Assembly: GCF_003945595.2 (NCBI RefSeq)
Contig: NW_024104403.1
Location: 248,001 to 312,000 of the forward strand
Length of the DNA: 64,000 nt
Direction of reading: 5' to 3'
Source of the DNA: Pipra filicauda
Lineage: Eukaryota > Chordata > Aves > Passeriformes > Pipridae
Shown here: positions 37,441-51,280 of the stretch, one piece after another
Layout: the number at the start of each line of letters is the position of its first letter
Numbering within the stretch: the first letter of the stretch is position 1
Made by a program: the position numbers and the translations under genes
Notes under the pieces: model-generated
What the model saw: the letters and a program-made list of their open reading frames with translations, nothing else
Told to the model about the DNA's origin: nothing
The model's database searches: none

Positions 37441-38258
37441 GGAAGATGACCCAGAGGGCTGGGCAATCACCACCCACATGAAGTTTAACAGAGACAGTGC
37501 TGGATTCTGCACCTGAGACGAAGCAACCCCAGATGTACAGACAAACTGGGGAATGAGATGCTGAAAAGCAGTGCTGCAGAAAGGGACCTGGGGGTCCTGG
37601 TCGATGGCAAGTTGAATGAGTCAGCAGTGCCCTGGCAACCAGGAGGGCAAACTGTGCCCTGGCAGCATCAGGCAAAGCATCTCCAGCTGGTTGACAGAGG
37701 GGATTGTCCCGCTCTGCTCTGCACTGGGGCAGCCTCACTTTGAACATTGTGGCAGTTTTGGGCACTGCAATATAAGAAAGATATTAAGTTATTAGAAAGC
37801 ATCCAAAAAAGGGCAACAAAGATGGTGAAGGGCCTTGAGGAAAATCCATACAGGGAGTGGTTGAGGTCACTTAGCTTGTTCAGCCTGGAGAAGAGGAGAC
37901 TGAGGAGAGAAATCATTGCAGTTACAACTTCCTCATGAGGGGAAGAGGAGGGGCAGGCACTGATCTCTTCTCTGTGATGACCAGTGACAGAACCCAAGGG
38001 AACGGTCTGGTGTTGTGTCAGGGGAGGTTTAGGTTGGATATCAGGAAAAGGTTCTTCACCCAGAAAGGTGGTTGGGCACTGGAACAGGCTCCCCAGGGAA
38101 GTGGTCATGGCCCCAAACCCACTTGAGTTCGAGAACATTTGGACAATGCTCTCAGGCACATGGTATGATTCTTGAGGTGTCCTGTGCAGGGCCACAAGTT
38201 GGACTTTGAGGATCCTCGTGGCTCTCTGTCAACTCAGGATATTCTATGATTCTATTAT
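37441..38258 (+). mobile_element. CR1 LINE, 5'-truncated (about 820 bp)
   Basis: ORF2 C-terminal text appears in pieces across frames ([61 protein letters not shown]), followed by the 3' UTR and two ATTCTAT units at about 38242-38258. Several indels break the frame. Confidence 0.9.
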
Positions 38259-38663
38259 ATACACTTATATAAATTGAAAACCATTCAGTAAATTAATTAC
38301 ATTTTTGGTAATTTCTGGAATGACATTATCCCTTAATAAAGGGCTGCTTTAGGGTAGATGTCAATTTAGCTGTAGAAAAATAGATGTAGACAAACTTCCA
38401 TCTGGACAGGGCTACAGTCCTCCAAGGATGACCAGAGTCATGGCATAAGAGGCAGCATGAAATAACAGTGAGATCAATAGTACTTACCACTCATATACAA
38501 CTAAACAGCTTTCTGAATCTTTCTTCCCACTCAACTCAGCCAAACTAATTCAACCTGCTAGAACAATTTAAAAACAAAACCCAACACTTTTTACTAGCTT
38601 AGTAAGCTTACCCTGCACAACACATACCCACTGAACATCACACTGCTGTAGAAAGGAAGAAGA

Positions 38664-39107
38664 AAGGTCCAGAGAAGAGCGACAAGGCTGGGGAAGGGAC
38701 TTGAACACAAGTCCTATGAGGAGAGGCCGAGGGAGCTGGGGTTGTTCAGCCTGGAGAAGAGGAGGCTCAGGGGAGACCTCCTCACTCTCTACAACTACCT
38801 GAAAGGAGGTTGGAGCCAGGTGAGGGTTGCTCTCTTCTCCCAGGCAGCTATCAGCAAGACAAGAGGGCATGGTCTTAAGCTCTGCCAGGGGAGGTTTAGG
38901 TTAGATGTTAGGTTTACGGAGAGGGTAATCAGGCATTGGAATGGGCTGCCCAGGGAAGTGGTGGAATTCTCTGTCCCTGGAGATTTTTAAGATGAGACTG
39001 GATGTGGCACTTAGTGCCATGGTCTGGTAACCACGGCAGTGCTGGATCAAGGGTTGGACTTGATGATCTCAGAGGTCCTTTCCAACCCAGCTGATTCTAT
39101 GATTCTA
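38664..39107 (+). mobile_element. CR1 LINE 3' end
   Basis: Plus-strand text [37 protein letters not shown] and [12 protein letters not shown], then the 3' UTR and GATTCTATGATTCTAT at about 39092-39107. It is close in sequence to the next copy at 39182-40260 but has lost a few codons ([11 protein letters not shown]) and a frame near its end. Confidence 0.9.
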
Positions 39108-39181
39108 TAAAGAAAGGGTAAAAAGGGGAAAGAGATACAGGAGCAAGAACACCACCTCCCTATTTTCAGCACAGGTAAGCC

Positions 39182-40260
39182 ACCTCATTCTCTCCTGGAT
39201 TAGGAGCTGGCTGGAGGGTCGGGCCCAGAGAGTGCTGGTGAATGGAGCTGCATCCAGCTGGCAGCCGGTCACCAGTGGTGTTCCCCAGGGGTCTGTGTTG
39301 GGTCCAGTCCTGTTTAACATCTTTATTGATGATTTAGATGAGGGGATTGAGTCCATCATCAGCAAATTTGCTGATGACACCAAACTGGGAGGGAGTGTCG
39401 ACCTGCTGGAAGGCAGGCGGGCTCTGCAGAGGGATCTGGATAGACTTGAGAGATGGGCTGATTCCAATGGGATGAAGTTCAATAAAGCCAAGTGCCGGGT
39501 CCTGCACTTTGGCCACAACAACCCCCTGCAGCGCTACAGGCTGGGCACAGAGGGGCTGGAAAGCAGCCAGGCAGAAAGGGACCGGGGGGTACTAATTGAC
39601 AGGAAGCTCAACATGAGCCAACAGTGTGCCCAGGTGGCCAAGAAGGCCAATGGGATCTTGTCCTGTATCAAAAATAGCATGGCCAGCAGGACCAGGGAAG
39701 TGATCCTTCCCCTGTACTCTGCGTTGGTGAGGCCACACCTTGAGTATTGTGTTCAGTTCTGGGCCCCTCAGTTCAGAAAGGATATTGAGGTGCTGGAGCG
39801 GGTCCAGAGAAGAGCCACAAGGCTGGTGAAGGGACTGGAGCATAAGTCCTATGGGGAGAGGCTGAGGGAGCTGGGGTTGTTTATCCTGGAGAAGAGGAGG
39901 CTCAGAGGTGACCTCATCACCGTCTATAACTACCTGAAGGGAAGTTCTAGCCAGGTGGGGGTTGGTCTCTTCTCTCAGGCACTCAGCAATAGGACAAGGG
40001 GGCACGGGCTTAAGCTCCGCCAGGGGAAATTTAAGTTGGATATCAGGAGAAAATTCTTTACAGAGAGAGCAATCAGGCATTGGAATGGGCTGCCCAGAGA
40101 GGTGGTGGATTCACCATCCCTGGAGATTTTTAAACGCAGATTGGACGTGGCACTGAGTGCCATGATCTAGTAAATGGACTGGATTTGGACCAAGGGTTGG
40201 ACTCGATGATCTCGGAGGTCTTTTCCAACCCAATCGATTCTATGATTCTATGATTCTATC
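39182..40260 (+). mobile_element. CR1 LINE, youngest copy in the window
   Basis: This is a 5'-truncated element of about 1.08 kb. It ends in three clean ATTCTATG-type units at 40236-40260, and its reading frame is open over the whole retained ORF2 region, unlike the other copies here. It lies antisense to TAB3, in the presumed first intron. No obvious target-site duplication is seen, which is usual for CR1. Confidence 0.93.
39184..40170 (+). pseudogene. CR1 ORF2 fragment: C-terminal half of reverse transcriptase and tail domain
   Basis: An uninterrupted frame runs from at least 39184 to the TAG at 40168-40170. It includes the RT block [20 protein letters not shown] and the catalytic FADD motif in [11 protein letters not shown], then the thumb and C-terminal domain ([37 protein letters not shown] at the end). 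The endonuclease and first half of the RT, including the first catalytic Asp, are absent because of 5' truncation, so it cannot act on its own. There is no genuine start codon. Confidence 0.88.
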
Positions 40261-43211
40261 AGTTAAAGCCACAACAAGAAGACACATTCACCTGAAGCAA
40301 ACTTAGAACACAAGAACCGAAGCTGTTCTGGTATGAACAGCACTAAATCACGATGGGATTTTGCCAAGCACTGTCAACACTGGAGTCAGACACCGACCAG
40401 GTTGTGGCACTGCAAGAAAGCTGCTCTGTCAGCTGAGCTCTGCAGGTACCACCAGCAAAAGGCCATTTGAAATTTTACTTCAAACTCCACATCACTTGCC
40501 AATCATGCAGGCAACACTGCCCTCTATGAAAATTTTTTCTGAAAACTATGACAGACCAAGCTGATTACAGGCAGCAGCTCTTTGTCACCAATATGATTAT
40601 ACCATCTACATCTCCACTGATGCATTGGTTACATGCCTCCAAAGGCTGGGATACCCTCCATACAACTCACTGCATGCCAATAGTAACATGAGAAGACAAT
40701 AGAGTAATTAGTTCAGCTGACATATTTAGAAAGCATTTCATTAGACTAAGTATTAGTATCTTTGGGTTTTTACCTAATATCGTGGTTTTAACAAATAAAT
40801 ATGATTTCAGCCAAAGTCTACATTACTGTATCATCACATCCCAAATACAGTTGTGGAACTACTGTATTTCACTACTCAAGTAGAGGTTAAGGTGTGTAAT
40901 TATTGTGGTACTTCCTACAATGACTGCAAACACATAGCAGAAAAGCTCTTAAATAGCAACAATTTTGTAAAAAAGTTTGCATAAAACCATAACATTTGAA
41001 GATGAAGATTTGAACTGAGTTTCTTCGCACAAATCATTAACTACACAAAAATATGTTTTTTAACATCTCATCCCACACATACCTGCTATTTAATAGGCAT
41101 CAATTATAACCCTGTAAACATGCCCAGCACATGACCTGGCTGCAGATGCAATCACGTAATCCCACCTCTAATCCTTGAGCAGCCTCTGGAACCACTGCTA
41201 CCTTAAATTCAAAGGGGCCTGCCTGCAGTAGAACATTAAACTGGGTGTAATTGCTTTAAAGGCATCACAACATATTACTTCCAAAACTGGAAATAATGAA
41301 GAGAACAATTTTGTACACTAAGTTTCCATTTATTTAACCGTTAAACAAAACCAATTAACCCATCCCACAAATATCAGAATACTCACATCAATCCAGCTAA
41401 AACTTTAGATTGCTCCTTAAACAAAGGCAAGCAAATGCTTTTATGGTATCGTGACACCTTTATAATGATTTGCTAGCTAGATGATCTTTAAATCTCAGAA
41501 ACACAAGAAACTAAGAGTGGTATAACAGCGCCAAGAGCAATTTTTCTTCACAATCATCTTCAGTCACACACTCACTCTGTTTAAACATGAAATATACGAC
41601 AGAAAAACAAGGATTACTTTTCCCTGCAACAGTCAAACTAAAATAATTTTTAGGATTACAAAGAGCTAAGAACAACTCTCCCACCTCAGAAATCACAATG
41701 CCCATTTCCTGGAGTTTTCTTTATTTACAGGGTGATCCATCCCACAGCTTTGGGACTGTATTGCTTCACAGGATAAGAAAGAAACAACAGAATTTAAAGA
41801 CACTTTGTCAGTTCATACAGACATAAAGTTCAACAAAGCAAAAGAAAAGCAGTCAATATTTAAAGTCGAGCTCAGCATGCTGCTGGCACTGCTCTGAATG
41901 ACTGGCTACGTCACTAAAACCACAACTTCATGGTTTGGCAAGCTGTCTGCTGATGAACAGTCTTGTGTAAATGATCACAAGATTCATAAAGCCCCTGGGT
42001 GGTAGGAAGGTGATGTGAACCACAATAAAGAGGTATACAGCAGAATGAAACTAAAAGTAAAGCCGACAAACAGCTTCATCTAAGTCTCTGCGAGGCTGCA
42101 TCATATTCTAGTAAATACTTCTCTAGGAATTTATGATTCTCTCGCTCCAATGAGCAACAAGAAGCGTGTCTTACTACAGAACAAAGTCACAAAAGAGTAA
42201 GTTTTCCAGGCCGTGGGATAGCTCAGAAATGATGCTACTATGCCTCAAGTACCAGCTTCCAAAAGGGCTCTGCAGAACAGCAGGTGGACCCAAAGCTGCA
42301 AACACAAATGAGTTTGTACTGCTCACAGGTAATCCTGAGGTTACCACAAGTATCATGACAGTGCCCAAAGCTATGAGGACAATGAACTGGCTTTCTTACC
42401 AGGGCATATGATCTATGATTTTTGACTGTTTGTGAAATACTGTCTGTGGCTGGGAAAAACCCTGCAGTGAACAGTGCACTGTCAGATTTCCTAATTCATC
42501 AACTTCAGCATTGGCCCTGCTAAAAGCAGTTTTATGATGATGCAAAAATTTTTTGGCAGTTACATCCTATTTTGGGAATCAAAATGAGCCAGAAAGGATA
42601 CAAGAAAACATGAAACTGAGTACACACTACAAAGTATTGGAAAAAGTCTACTGCAAATCCACCAATCATAAACTTCAGCTTTTTCTTCATTTTAAAGTAG
42701 TCTGCTATTCATATTTCCAGGTTTAACAACTACTAGAAGCTGAGGTTTACACTAGAGGGAAACTGAGCAAACCAACTGCAAAAATACTGGATTATTGCTT
42801 AATACATAATTTGTTCCAGAAAGAGAGCTTCCTTCTCAGAAGCATGAGATTAACATTTCTTGAAGAAGAAATGTCTCCAAGTATTTCTATGGATGGAGAG
42901 TTATCTGCAGGTCACCAGTATGAATCTCGACCAGCTCAACAGGAATTTATTACTGTTTGATAGGTCCTACAAAAGTGATCCTTAGCATTAGCTCCTGCTC
43001 CAGCATCACAAATTCATTGCCATGCACTGAATTTGCTTGAGGTACATTTGGAACAGGCTTTGTTCCCAAGATAAATTTATATTGGCCAAAACACAATCAG
43101 TCCTTCCACGAGACAATTCTACAAAACAAAACACTGTATGTACTTTTGCAGGAGTTCAGATCAGTAGGAATTCACTAAAGCCACAAGTTTCAAAATGCCT
43201 AAAGACCTATT

Positions 43212-43229
43212 AAAAAAAAAAAAAAAAAA
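43212..43229. repeat. Poly(A) run of 18
   Basis: Eighteen A residues in a row, with no recognisable retrosequence upstream of them. Confidence 0.8.
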
Positions 43230-44497
43230 GAAAGAACCAAATTGTAATTTGGATTACCCACACAGAACTTGTGATGGTTCACTGTAGCAGTGTTGTAAAC
43301 AAGTTTTAAATAAACAGACTAGTACAATTTCTCTGTTAAGCCTCTGATGAGTTTTTCTATGACAAACCCTGAAAATATTCTATATTCAATGAACTGACTG
43401 AATCAAATATCCCTATTTTATTGAAAACTGCATATATGGAAGAGCTTTACAGGATGCAGATGATTTTTGTAACACACCTCATCATCACCATTTACATTTT
43501 TCTGCATCGAGAAAATGACCCCAAAGCATATTTACACCTGTAAAGAAGCAGCATTCTTTTTCCTGCAGAGATGAAAGGAGACTCTAACTAGCACTAGTTT
43601 CAAGTTAAGTGACCTGCCTAAGTTTATCAACATCCCATGTAACTGATAACCCTACAAAGTCTATTGCACAGACTGCCCACATACTGTGTTCAGTATGACC
43701 AGTTGAAATAGGAGAGAAAATGGGAGGTGTGAATACCCATGCAACACTCTGGCCTGATGACTACCAGCCTCTCCTCGCTTTGGCCATCTTGAACTAGAAG
43801 AAAAACCCTAGATTAGAAAGAAGTGGAGTGAGGGGATAACAAAACCTCCTTTCAGGATCCCCAGCAAACACAAACTGATGGAGGATATGACTCCACGCAG
43901 AGGAAACAGAGGAGGGAAGCGGACAGGCACATGTAAACGGGAACAAAAAGTAGAGACACAAGTAAGCAGAAAACAGATACAGAAAAACAAGAAACAGCCA
44001 GGAGTCAGGAGAGAACAACAGCAGAGAGAAACATGAAGCCACACTCCCCACACACCAGAAAGCATCAACTTCCATTTCTGAAGTTTTGAGTTAAGCTGTG
44101 GTGCCCTGACTGTGTAAATTTCTTTGACATGACTAATTGCTATAAAATACAGCGAACACGTTATGCAGTGTGCCTGTCTTTTCTATCATTCCAGAAGAAT
44201 TTGTTAAGATAAGGAAATGTAACACAAACTTTGCTGATTCTGTGATATCTTCTGACAAGTCTCTGCATGAATACCCACTCACAAGGGTGCCACAAAAAAG
44301 TCATATCAAGAGGTTACACACCTCATTAATGTTATTTATGTTTTTCCAATATAACATACTGAAGTTATCTATAATCATATGGGTACATGTATAGATGATT
44401 GAGTATCTGCTATAGTTGAGGAACTGCTGTGCCCAATTTCCTAGCAAGACAGAAGACACCTTAAAATAAAAACATTATCTGCAAACAATAAATATAT

Positions 44498-44545
44498 ACA
44501 CATGTACATAGCTATATATATATGTATGTACAGAGATATATAAAC
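44498..44545. repeat. TA/TG-rich microsatellite-like tract
   Basis: An imperfect TATA/TGTA array (ATATATACACATGTACATAG and following). It is short and interrupted. Confidence 0.6.
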
Positions 44546-45305
44546 CCTAGTTTACCCTTTTTATATCTTTTTCTTTTGAGGGTAGAGTGCCTTAAAATTA
44601 GATTTTTGTTTCTGCAACATATTTTATTTTCTTTTAAGACCACAATCATCTTCTACTAACATTATTTTATCTCAGCTTAGCCCCAGACTGACGTTCCAGG
44701 GAGATGTGCCTTAGATACTATACAAGGCAGACATTTTAAAATGTCCATTCTACACTCAGTTTAGTATTCTCTATTAAAAAATACTAATAGGACACCAAAA
44801 AAAGGTCTAGTGGAAGGAAAGCTGGGAGTTTCCCCTCCTTCCATAAGCAAAACCTACGTTACAACTGTTGCAGCAAGAAACGTTGGTCTGTAAGGTGATG
44901 ATTAAACAATCAACACTCAGATAAAGCTGTAGCTGTCCTGTCTGTGGAACTGCTGGAACAGCAAATCTCCATAAGGAAGTCTAGATATTTCAGATTCACT
45001 TGTTCCATAATTTTGGACCAGAAATAGGACAAGCCAAAAGAGATAATGGAAAGACTAGAATACAATTGTTCATCCTAAAATGCACTGATGCATTCCTGCC
45101 AAAATTCTTTTACAGCTTTAAAGGACTTGAATGGTATCCAATACCTTTACTTGATCAAAGTTTTAGAGTATCCTCTTCCTTACGGAGAGCTCCAAACCAG
45201 GTGGGTTTAACAGCAGAGTGCAGGCTGAGAAACTACAGATAACAGCAGGAGAATTGCTGTCACCTACACTGAACTTTTCCACGAACAAAATGAATTTCTG
45301 CTTTG

Positions 45306-45393
45306 AGTCACAGAATGGTTTGGGTTAGAAGGGATCTTAAAGATCATCTAATTCCAACCCCACTGCCATGGGCAGGGACACCTTTTTATTGGT
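45306..45393 (-). mobile_element. CR1 LINE 3' UTR remnant
   Basis: A short antisense CR1 tail (GTCACAGAATGGTTTGGGTT ... ACTGCCATGGGCAGGGACACC) with nothing of ORF2 left. Confidence 0.8.
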
Positions 45394-48300
45394 TTTCTTG
45401 AATTAAAAGTCTACTTTTAATAGCTACTCAGTAAATTCCTCTGTTTCCAACTCAATGTAGTATTCAAAGTTTGTACATTTGAAAAACCAATACTTACAGC
45501 TAATGAATATTCTACTCTAATAATGCAGCATTCTTAGTATTGTCAAATTTCTTTCCTGCTCTTCAGTGTGCTCTGGGCAGAAGACACAATTGGAAACTGA
45601 TTTCTTCTAACAATTTAATACTTAATTGTAAGCTCAATGATTCATTTGTAGGTTAGTCATAGCTATGTAACAGCCCAAACTCCTCTTAAAAATAAAACAT
45701 ACTTTACCTCTCTCTGAGGCTTTAAAGTCATGACTTTGGTAGGTTAACCAAAGCTGTGTCTGCAGTCTGGACACCTTGGTTACTCAACTCAGTGACACTG
45801 TCTGCAAATGCAGGTTGTCGGTATTCAGGTCATCAGTCTTAACATTTGTTTATTTTTGTTGGTCTGACACCAGAAAATTTCAAATTCAAGTGATGAGATT
45901 AATGCAATTCCTGGCTGGAGCATGCATGACTTTTTACATACAGCTGAGTATAAAAAAAAAAAAAAATTCAATTTTGTGATGGTGGAGCTGGATGCCCCTT
46001 TCACAGAGCCTGTGATTGCAATATATTCCTCTAACAGGAAAATGTTAAACAACTCTTTGGCTTTATAGAATCAGCTTTACAGTATAGAAAGTAAAGAGAC
46101 AAAAATCGTACCAGTCTCTCCACAGTTGACACTGCATGGCTGTCTGACTGAAGTTACAAGCAAATTTCACTTTCATCAGTTACAGCTACAGAAAAAAAAA
46201 GCTATAAATCTGAAGATGAGACAAAATGAATGAAGCACGCTCTATGAAACTTTCAGGAATAAGTAGTATTTGGCTTTTCAATGCATTTCACCCAAAAGTC
46301 TCTATTCACAATTTCAGTTTTTAGAATACCTTATTTTTATTCTACATGACAAATAACCTTCCAGATGTAAGTCAAACATGCATATTAAACACTTTAAGCA
46401 ATCAGTATGTCTTTAAAGCCAAATCATTTCCACACTGATCTGCCTTACTGTACTCCATTTAAGGTTGGTAGGATAAACTGCACTGATTTCATTTCCCTTT
46501 TAGGAAGCTATCCTCATAATCCTGCTTTAGAAGAAGAAAAAAAACTAGGGCTCAAAGGCAGCTTCAACTTAAAAGTTACTAACTAATTCTACTTTCTAAG
46601 AGGTTTGGATTATTCCAGTTCTCAAAAACAAAAAGATGCTGTCCAGCAGCTCAAAGCAGGTGCATCCTCCAAAATCAATGTTCTCCTTCACCTTAACAGA
46701 CCTTTGTTCTCATCAGATTTATGGGGTCTTATGGATAACTTTGTAAAGCAGCAGCAAAAGAACTTGAAACATTCTCTACACTACACTGAACTTGCCCTGT
46801 TATTTGTGCTGTGCTCAGGGCTCTTCACCTCCACCAGAAGAGTGGAACTGACAGCCACTCAACAGTCTGAGTGGCTGCAGATGTGCTGCCAGGAATGTAA
46901 AAGCCTTCCTTTCACCTGATGTGACACAGTGCTTTCTTTGCTTAGATGCTGCAGCACAGGAGGAAATGTGGTATTAAGTTAGTTCTTTAACCAATCTCCC
47001 AATTTCTTTACTGTTAAGAAGTGGCAATGTCCATATGTTTTGTAGAAAGGAACAATATGGAGCATGCCCAGCTCTTCAATCAGAAACCAAGAATTTCAAT
47101 CTGAAACACAGATCTTTTGGGTTAACTCCCTGCAGTCTTAAAAGAACATCATTTACTGAGAACACAGAGGGGAAAAAAAATAAATCAAGGTCATGTATCT
47201 TCCCATAAATCTAGTGCAGTCTGGTACACAACAGGAGGTTAGACAGCAGAAAAGTCTGAAGTTTAAAATAATTTGCAGTCACCCCCCGGCCAGCCAAACA
47301 CAACTGCCACCAGAGCATTCCCCTGAGGCCAATAACTGACACACAGAGCCTGCCCTGGGCAGGCAGCACAGAGTGAGACACTTCTACATTTCTGAATCAA
47401 AGAAGCAGTTGAAAGAAAAAATACATCAAGATGGCATTGTAATCTGATGCCTCGATTCCAAAATCACAGCACAAGTCACATCCTCTGCTTAACCAAACAG
47501 CTGATGACTTCAGAATTCTCACAACATTAACGCAAACAAATCACAGCTCTCAGCATTTACATGGTCCGGACTCAAGTGCACACTTTGAGTTCTCTCTGCT
47601 TTTAGAGGAGAGGGAGAAGGAAGGACATGAAAGTCTTTGACATTTTTAGTGCTGTTTAAAGCACAAGTTTTATTCTATGCTGTTCTGTGTCATTCTTCCC
47701 CTACAGGATGAGAAGCAATGCTACACAAACAAACACTATTATTTTATTTAGAAACAGAATTCAAACCTATATGAAAATTAGATATTAACATACTTCGAAA
47801 ATGCTATGAATAAGTACATTTTAAGAATAGCTTTGCTAAACAGCCTTGTGTATTTAAAACTTTGTTTTCAATACCTGAATGACCTGAGGAATACTGTAAC
47901 AGGTCTGTCACCTGTTAGACTATATATCATATACAGTTCTCTATTCCTCCCAATTGCTGGAGAAATATGCAAATTAAGTAGTTAGATACTTCTAAGAAGC
48001 CTGTTCTTTGTTTCAGCATCAGCTTTAAAAAAATCAAAGGTAATTTATCTTTTAAAAAAACTCTGATAATACAAAAATAATTGTATTTTATTTTCACGAC
48101 TACTTCAGATCACCAGTTTTCCACTATGGTGAACTAAACTCAGTACTGTTTAAAGACTGGATTTCTTCTTGGCTGAAAAAGACTGGACTCTTCTTATTAA
48201 ATACTTACTCAAGAAGCACAATCAGAAGAACCCCCAGTTACCAGATTTACATATATGTTTTAGCCAACTCCTGCCAAGAACAGTTACTGGGAATTCAGGG

Positions 48301-48719
48301 TATACACGAAACCTTGAATACTTGAGGGCCACTAATTCTTCATCACTGTCTACATAGTTTAACCTAAGGAGTTACTCTTAGTTCAAATATCTTACTACAT
48401 ATTTTGTCTAATTGTCAAATGGATTAAAAATAAATTCACACCAATTTGAAGACTTGTAAAAGAAAATGTACATTCAACTCTCTGTACATATCGTCTCACA
48501 TACAGGATCTCTATTGCTTTATTTGTCAGATTTCCACACCCAACTTAGATGAGAAGTGCAACTTCCTACATATTTGAAAACTAAATTAACTGGACACAGA
48601 CAAAACAGTCTAATGACAAAATGCCTTTAATAAACACATTTCCAAGTATGTGTAAGAGTAAATACATTCTTTCTGTAGTTATACATGCTCAATTCAACTG
48701 AACTGAGTCCAGAATAAAC

Positions 48720-48842
48720 AGAAACTACAGAAAAAAACCCACCAAAACAAACAACAACAACAAAAACAACCCCCACCAAACAAAAACAAACAAACAAACA
48801 AATAAAAACAAACAAACCAAAAACCAACCCACAAAACCGGGC
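48720..48842. repeat. A/C-only low-complexity tract (AAC and AAAC units)
   Basis: About 120 bases are almost entirely A and C, with AAC, AAAC and CCCACC blocks including an (AAAC)n core. On the transcribed (minus) strand of the presumed TAB3 intron it would read as U/G-rich RNA. Confidence 0.85.
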
Positions 48843-51251
48843 ACACAATTAAGCTACAAGTTAATACACTGTGGTATTGACTTTCTACTTATTATTGTCC
48901 AAGTATTCACTATGTAAAGCAAACTTTCAATAACTGAACAACATGAATCATAATAAGCATGCCTAAGTTGTATTAAAAATTCTCAACCTGCATAATTTAT
49001 TACAAAAAGTGACTTTTAAAACTCAAATTATTATTTTCAAATAAGAACCAAATATTTAAAGGAAATATCAGTACTAGAAATTGAAATTACATGTGCCAAA
49101 TGCACAGAACTGTTCACACAACTGCTTTTACATCAATAAAACTGAACTCCAAATGTATTTTACATTTTAAGTCAGTTTTTAAATGACTAATGTAAAACAA
49201 ACGTCTCTAGTGAAGACTATATAACAGACAATCTAGACTAGTCTAGGAGTCAGTAGAAAGACAACTTACTACTGAATTTTGTAATATTAGAACTGCTTAT
49301 TAAGATGCTGTTGAATGTTATTTTTGGGGGGGAAGAAAATAAATTCTTAAACATCAGAAATGCAAAATAATTAACAGAAGGAAAAAAAAAATCACCAAAA
49401 ATTACAAACATAACCACACCCAAATATCAAGCTTCTTACAAACTTTTTTAACAAGGAATACAGGGCTGCAATCTAATTCCCTTCTATGCAGAGACACAGA
49501 AATACAGTTACAAGGGAAAAGAAATACTGAACATCCCAATCCACCCATTTTCTTGTCCAGCAGACAGTGTCACAACTGAAAACACCAAACAAACAGCAAT
49601 TCCAGAAAAAGAGTATTTTGCTATTGTTGTTGAATTCTGAAAAAAAAACCCAAAACATTAAAAATCAAAACAAGTCAGCATTAGGCACTAGACATTAACT
49701 TCAGGAAATAAGTTGTGGAGGGGGAAAAAAAATAAATCTTTGTTCAGGGAAGTATTTATCATCATAAAATGCTTAGCGACAGCACACAGTCTGGGTACTT
49801 TCACAAGAGAAAACTGTCACAAAGGAAGTCTCATCTATTTCATAATCACCTTAAAACAGTAAAAATACAGTATTTCTGAAGAAAGAATTTGCTTCTCCTT
49901 TCCTTTGAACGCTTGCTCCTCCCAGCACGCCACCACAAATTTAGAGACAGCAAAGTGGACATCACTAAAGTTAAACTTTGATTTGCCAACACTAAACACT
50001 GGCCCAGTCTGGATCAGCTCCATGATTCACCTCAAAACTCCACAAAACCTTGTGTCACCGTCAGACACAACACTGAGACAGAAGCAGGCAGCCAAGATGA
50101 GAGAGAAGAGTTAGATCCAAGTGTCACGATAGGATTTGACCAGGAAGATCTCAAAGCGGACTCTCCCTTCAGGTAAGACAGAAAAAACTATTAGAAATTA
50201 GACTTTTCCATTACAAAAGCAGTCCTAGTCATAACTCTTCAATTCCATTTAGCAGATTTCCTTCTGTGACACGGGCACCGCAATAGTTGCAACAAACCAT
50301 GCAACCAACAGCTGTGGTTGCAACCAGTATATCCAGTTGGTCACTCTTTACTTAGTGATTTAGACGCTGAAGAACAGATAACATTCCTACAAGTCTTCTT
50401 TCCAAGGTTAAATGATAGTATCCCTGTGAAATCCAAATGATCTACAATCAAGCAAGCCAGAAACCTAAACCTTGGAGAAGCAACGATTGTTCTGAACTCT
50501 GTGTTTGAGTCTTTGAGTCTTCATTTTCTTTTTTATTTGGAAGAATTGGGAGAAGCTCTTAACCTTGACCACAGGAAAAACATAGCAATCAAACCAGATT
50601 AGTTATGAATTTTGGGGATTAGCAAATAAGAATAATCACAGAACAGAGAAAATAACCCCAAAAGTAGGCCAAACTATACAAAATACCTACACTGAAAAAT
50701 GTTAGTATTTTGAGATGCATACAAGTGATAAGTTTAATCTAGTGTTAACAAAGAATTAAAACACACATTTAAAGAGAAGTTTGCAATCCTCACAGATCCC
50801 TCCTGAAAAGTTATTCTGCAGAAAGATTTACAATCACATGAATAAACTCAGAAGTTACTAATCTTTGACTATCTGTAACTATTTCATAAAACTAATACAG
50901 ATTATATGTACTCAAATATATGCATAATAAAAACTTACTTGAATCCCACCTCGAGGTTTGCACCTTAGTAAACTCATTTAATTTTTAAGCATTCTTTTTT
51001 TCATAGCTAGTAACATCATTAACCATTAAAGGAATTCCAGTTAAATACTGCTTCATACAAATGCAATATAGCTATTTTACTGATTTTCAAGAAGACATTA
51101 TTCAAATAATCACCACTACTTCCTGCATATTGGGAAAAAAAAAATCCACCAATTTTTTGGTAGAGTATTTGTCTGCTGGATAGTCTTCTAAGAGGATTCT
51201 GTCATGCTGTACTTACTATCAGGTAACCAAACAACTAAGATGATAATACTG

Positions 51252-51280
51252 CATAACATGGGATCATAACATGGGATCAT
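51252..51280. repeat. 13-bp tandem duplication
   Basis: CATAACATGGGAT occurs twice back to back, followed by the start of a third (CAT). The copies are exact, so the duplication is recent. Confidence 0.8.

Noticed and set aside
43212..43229. Poly(A) tail of a processed retrocopy
   Set aside because: No coding or SINE-like sequence precedes the run on the plus strand and no target-site duplication was seen.
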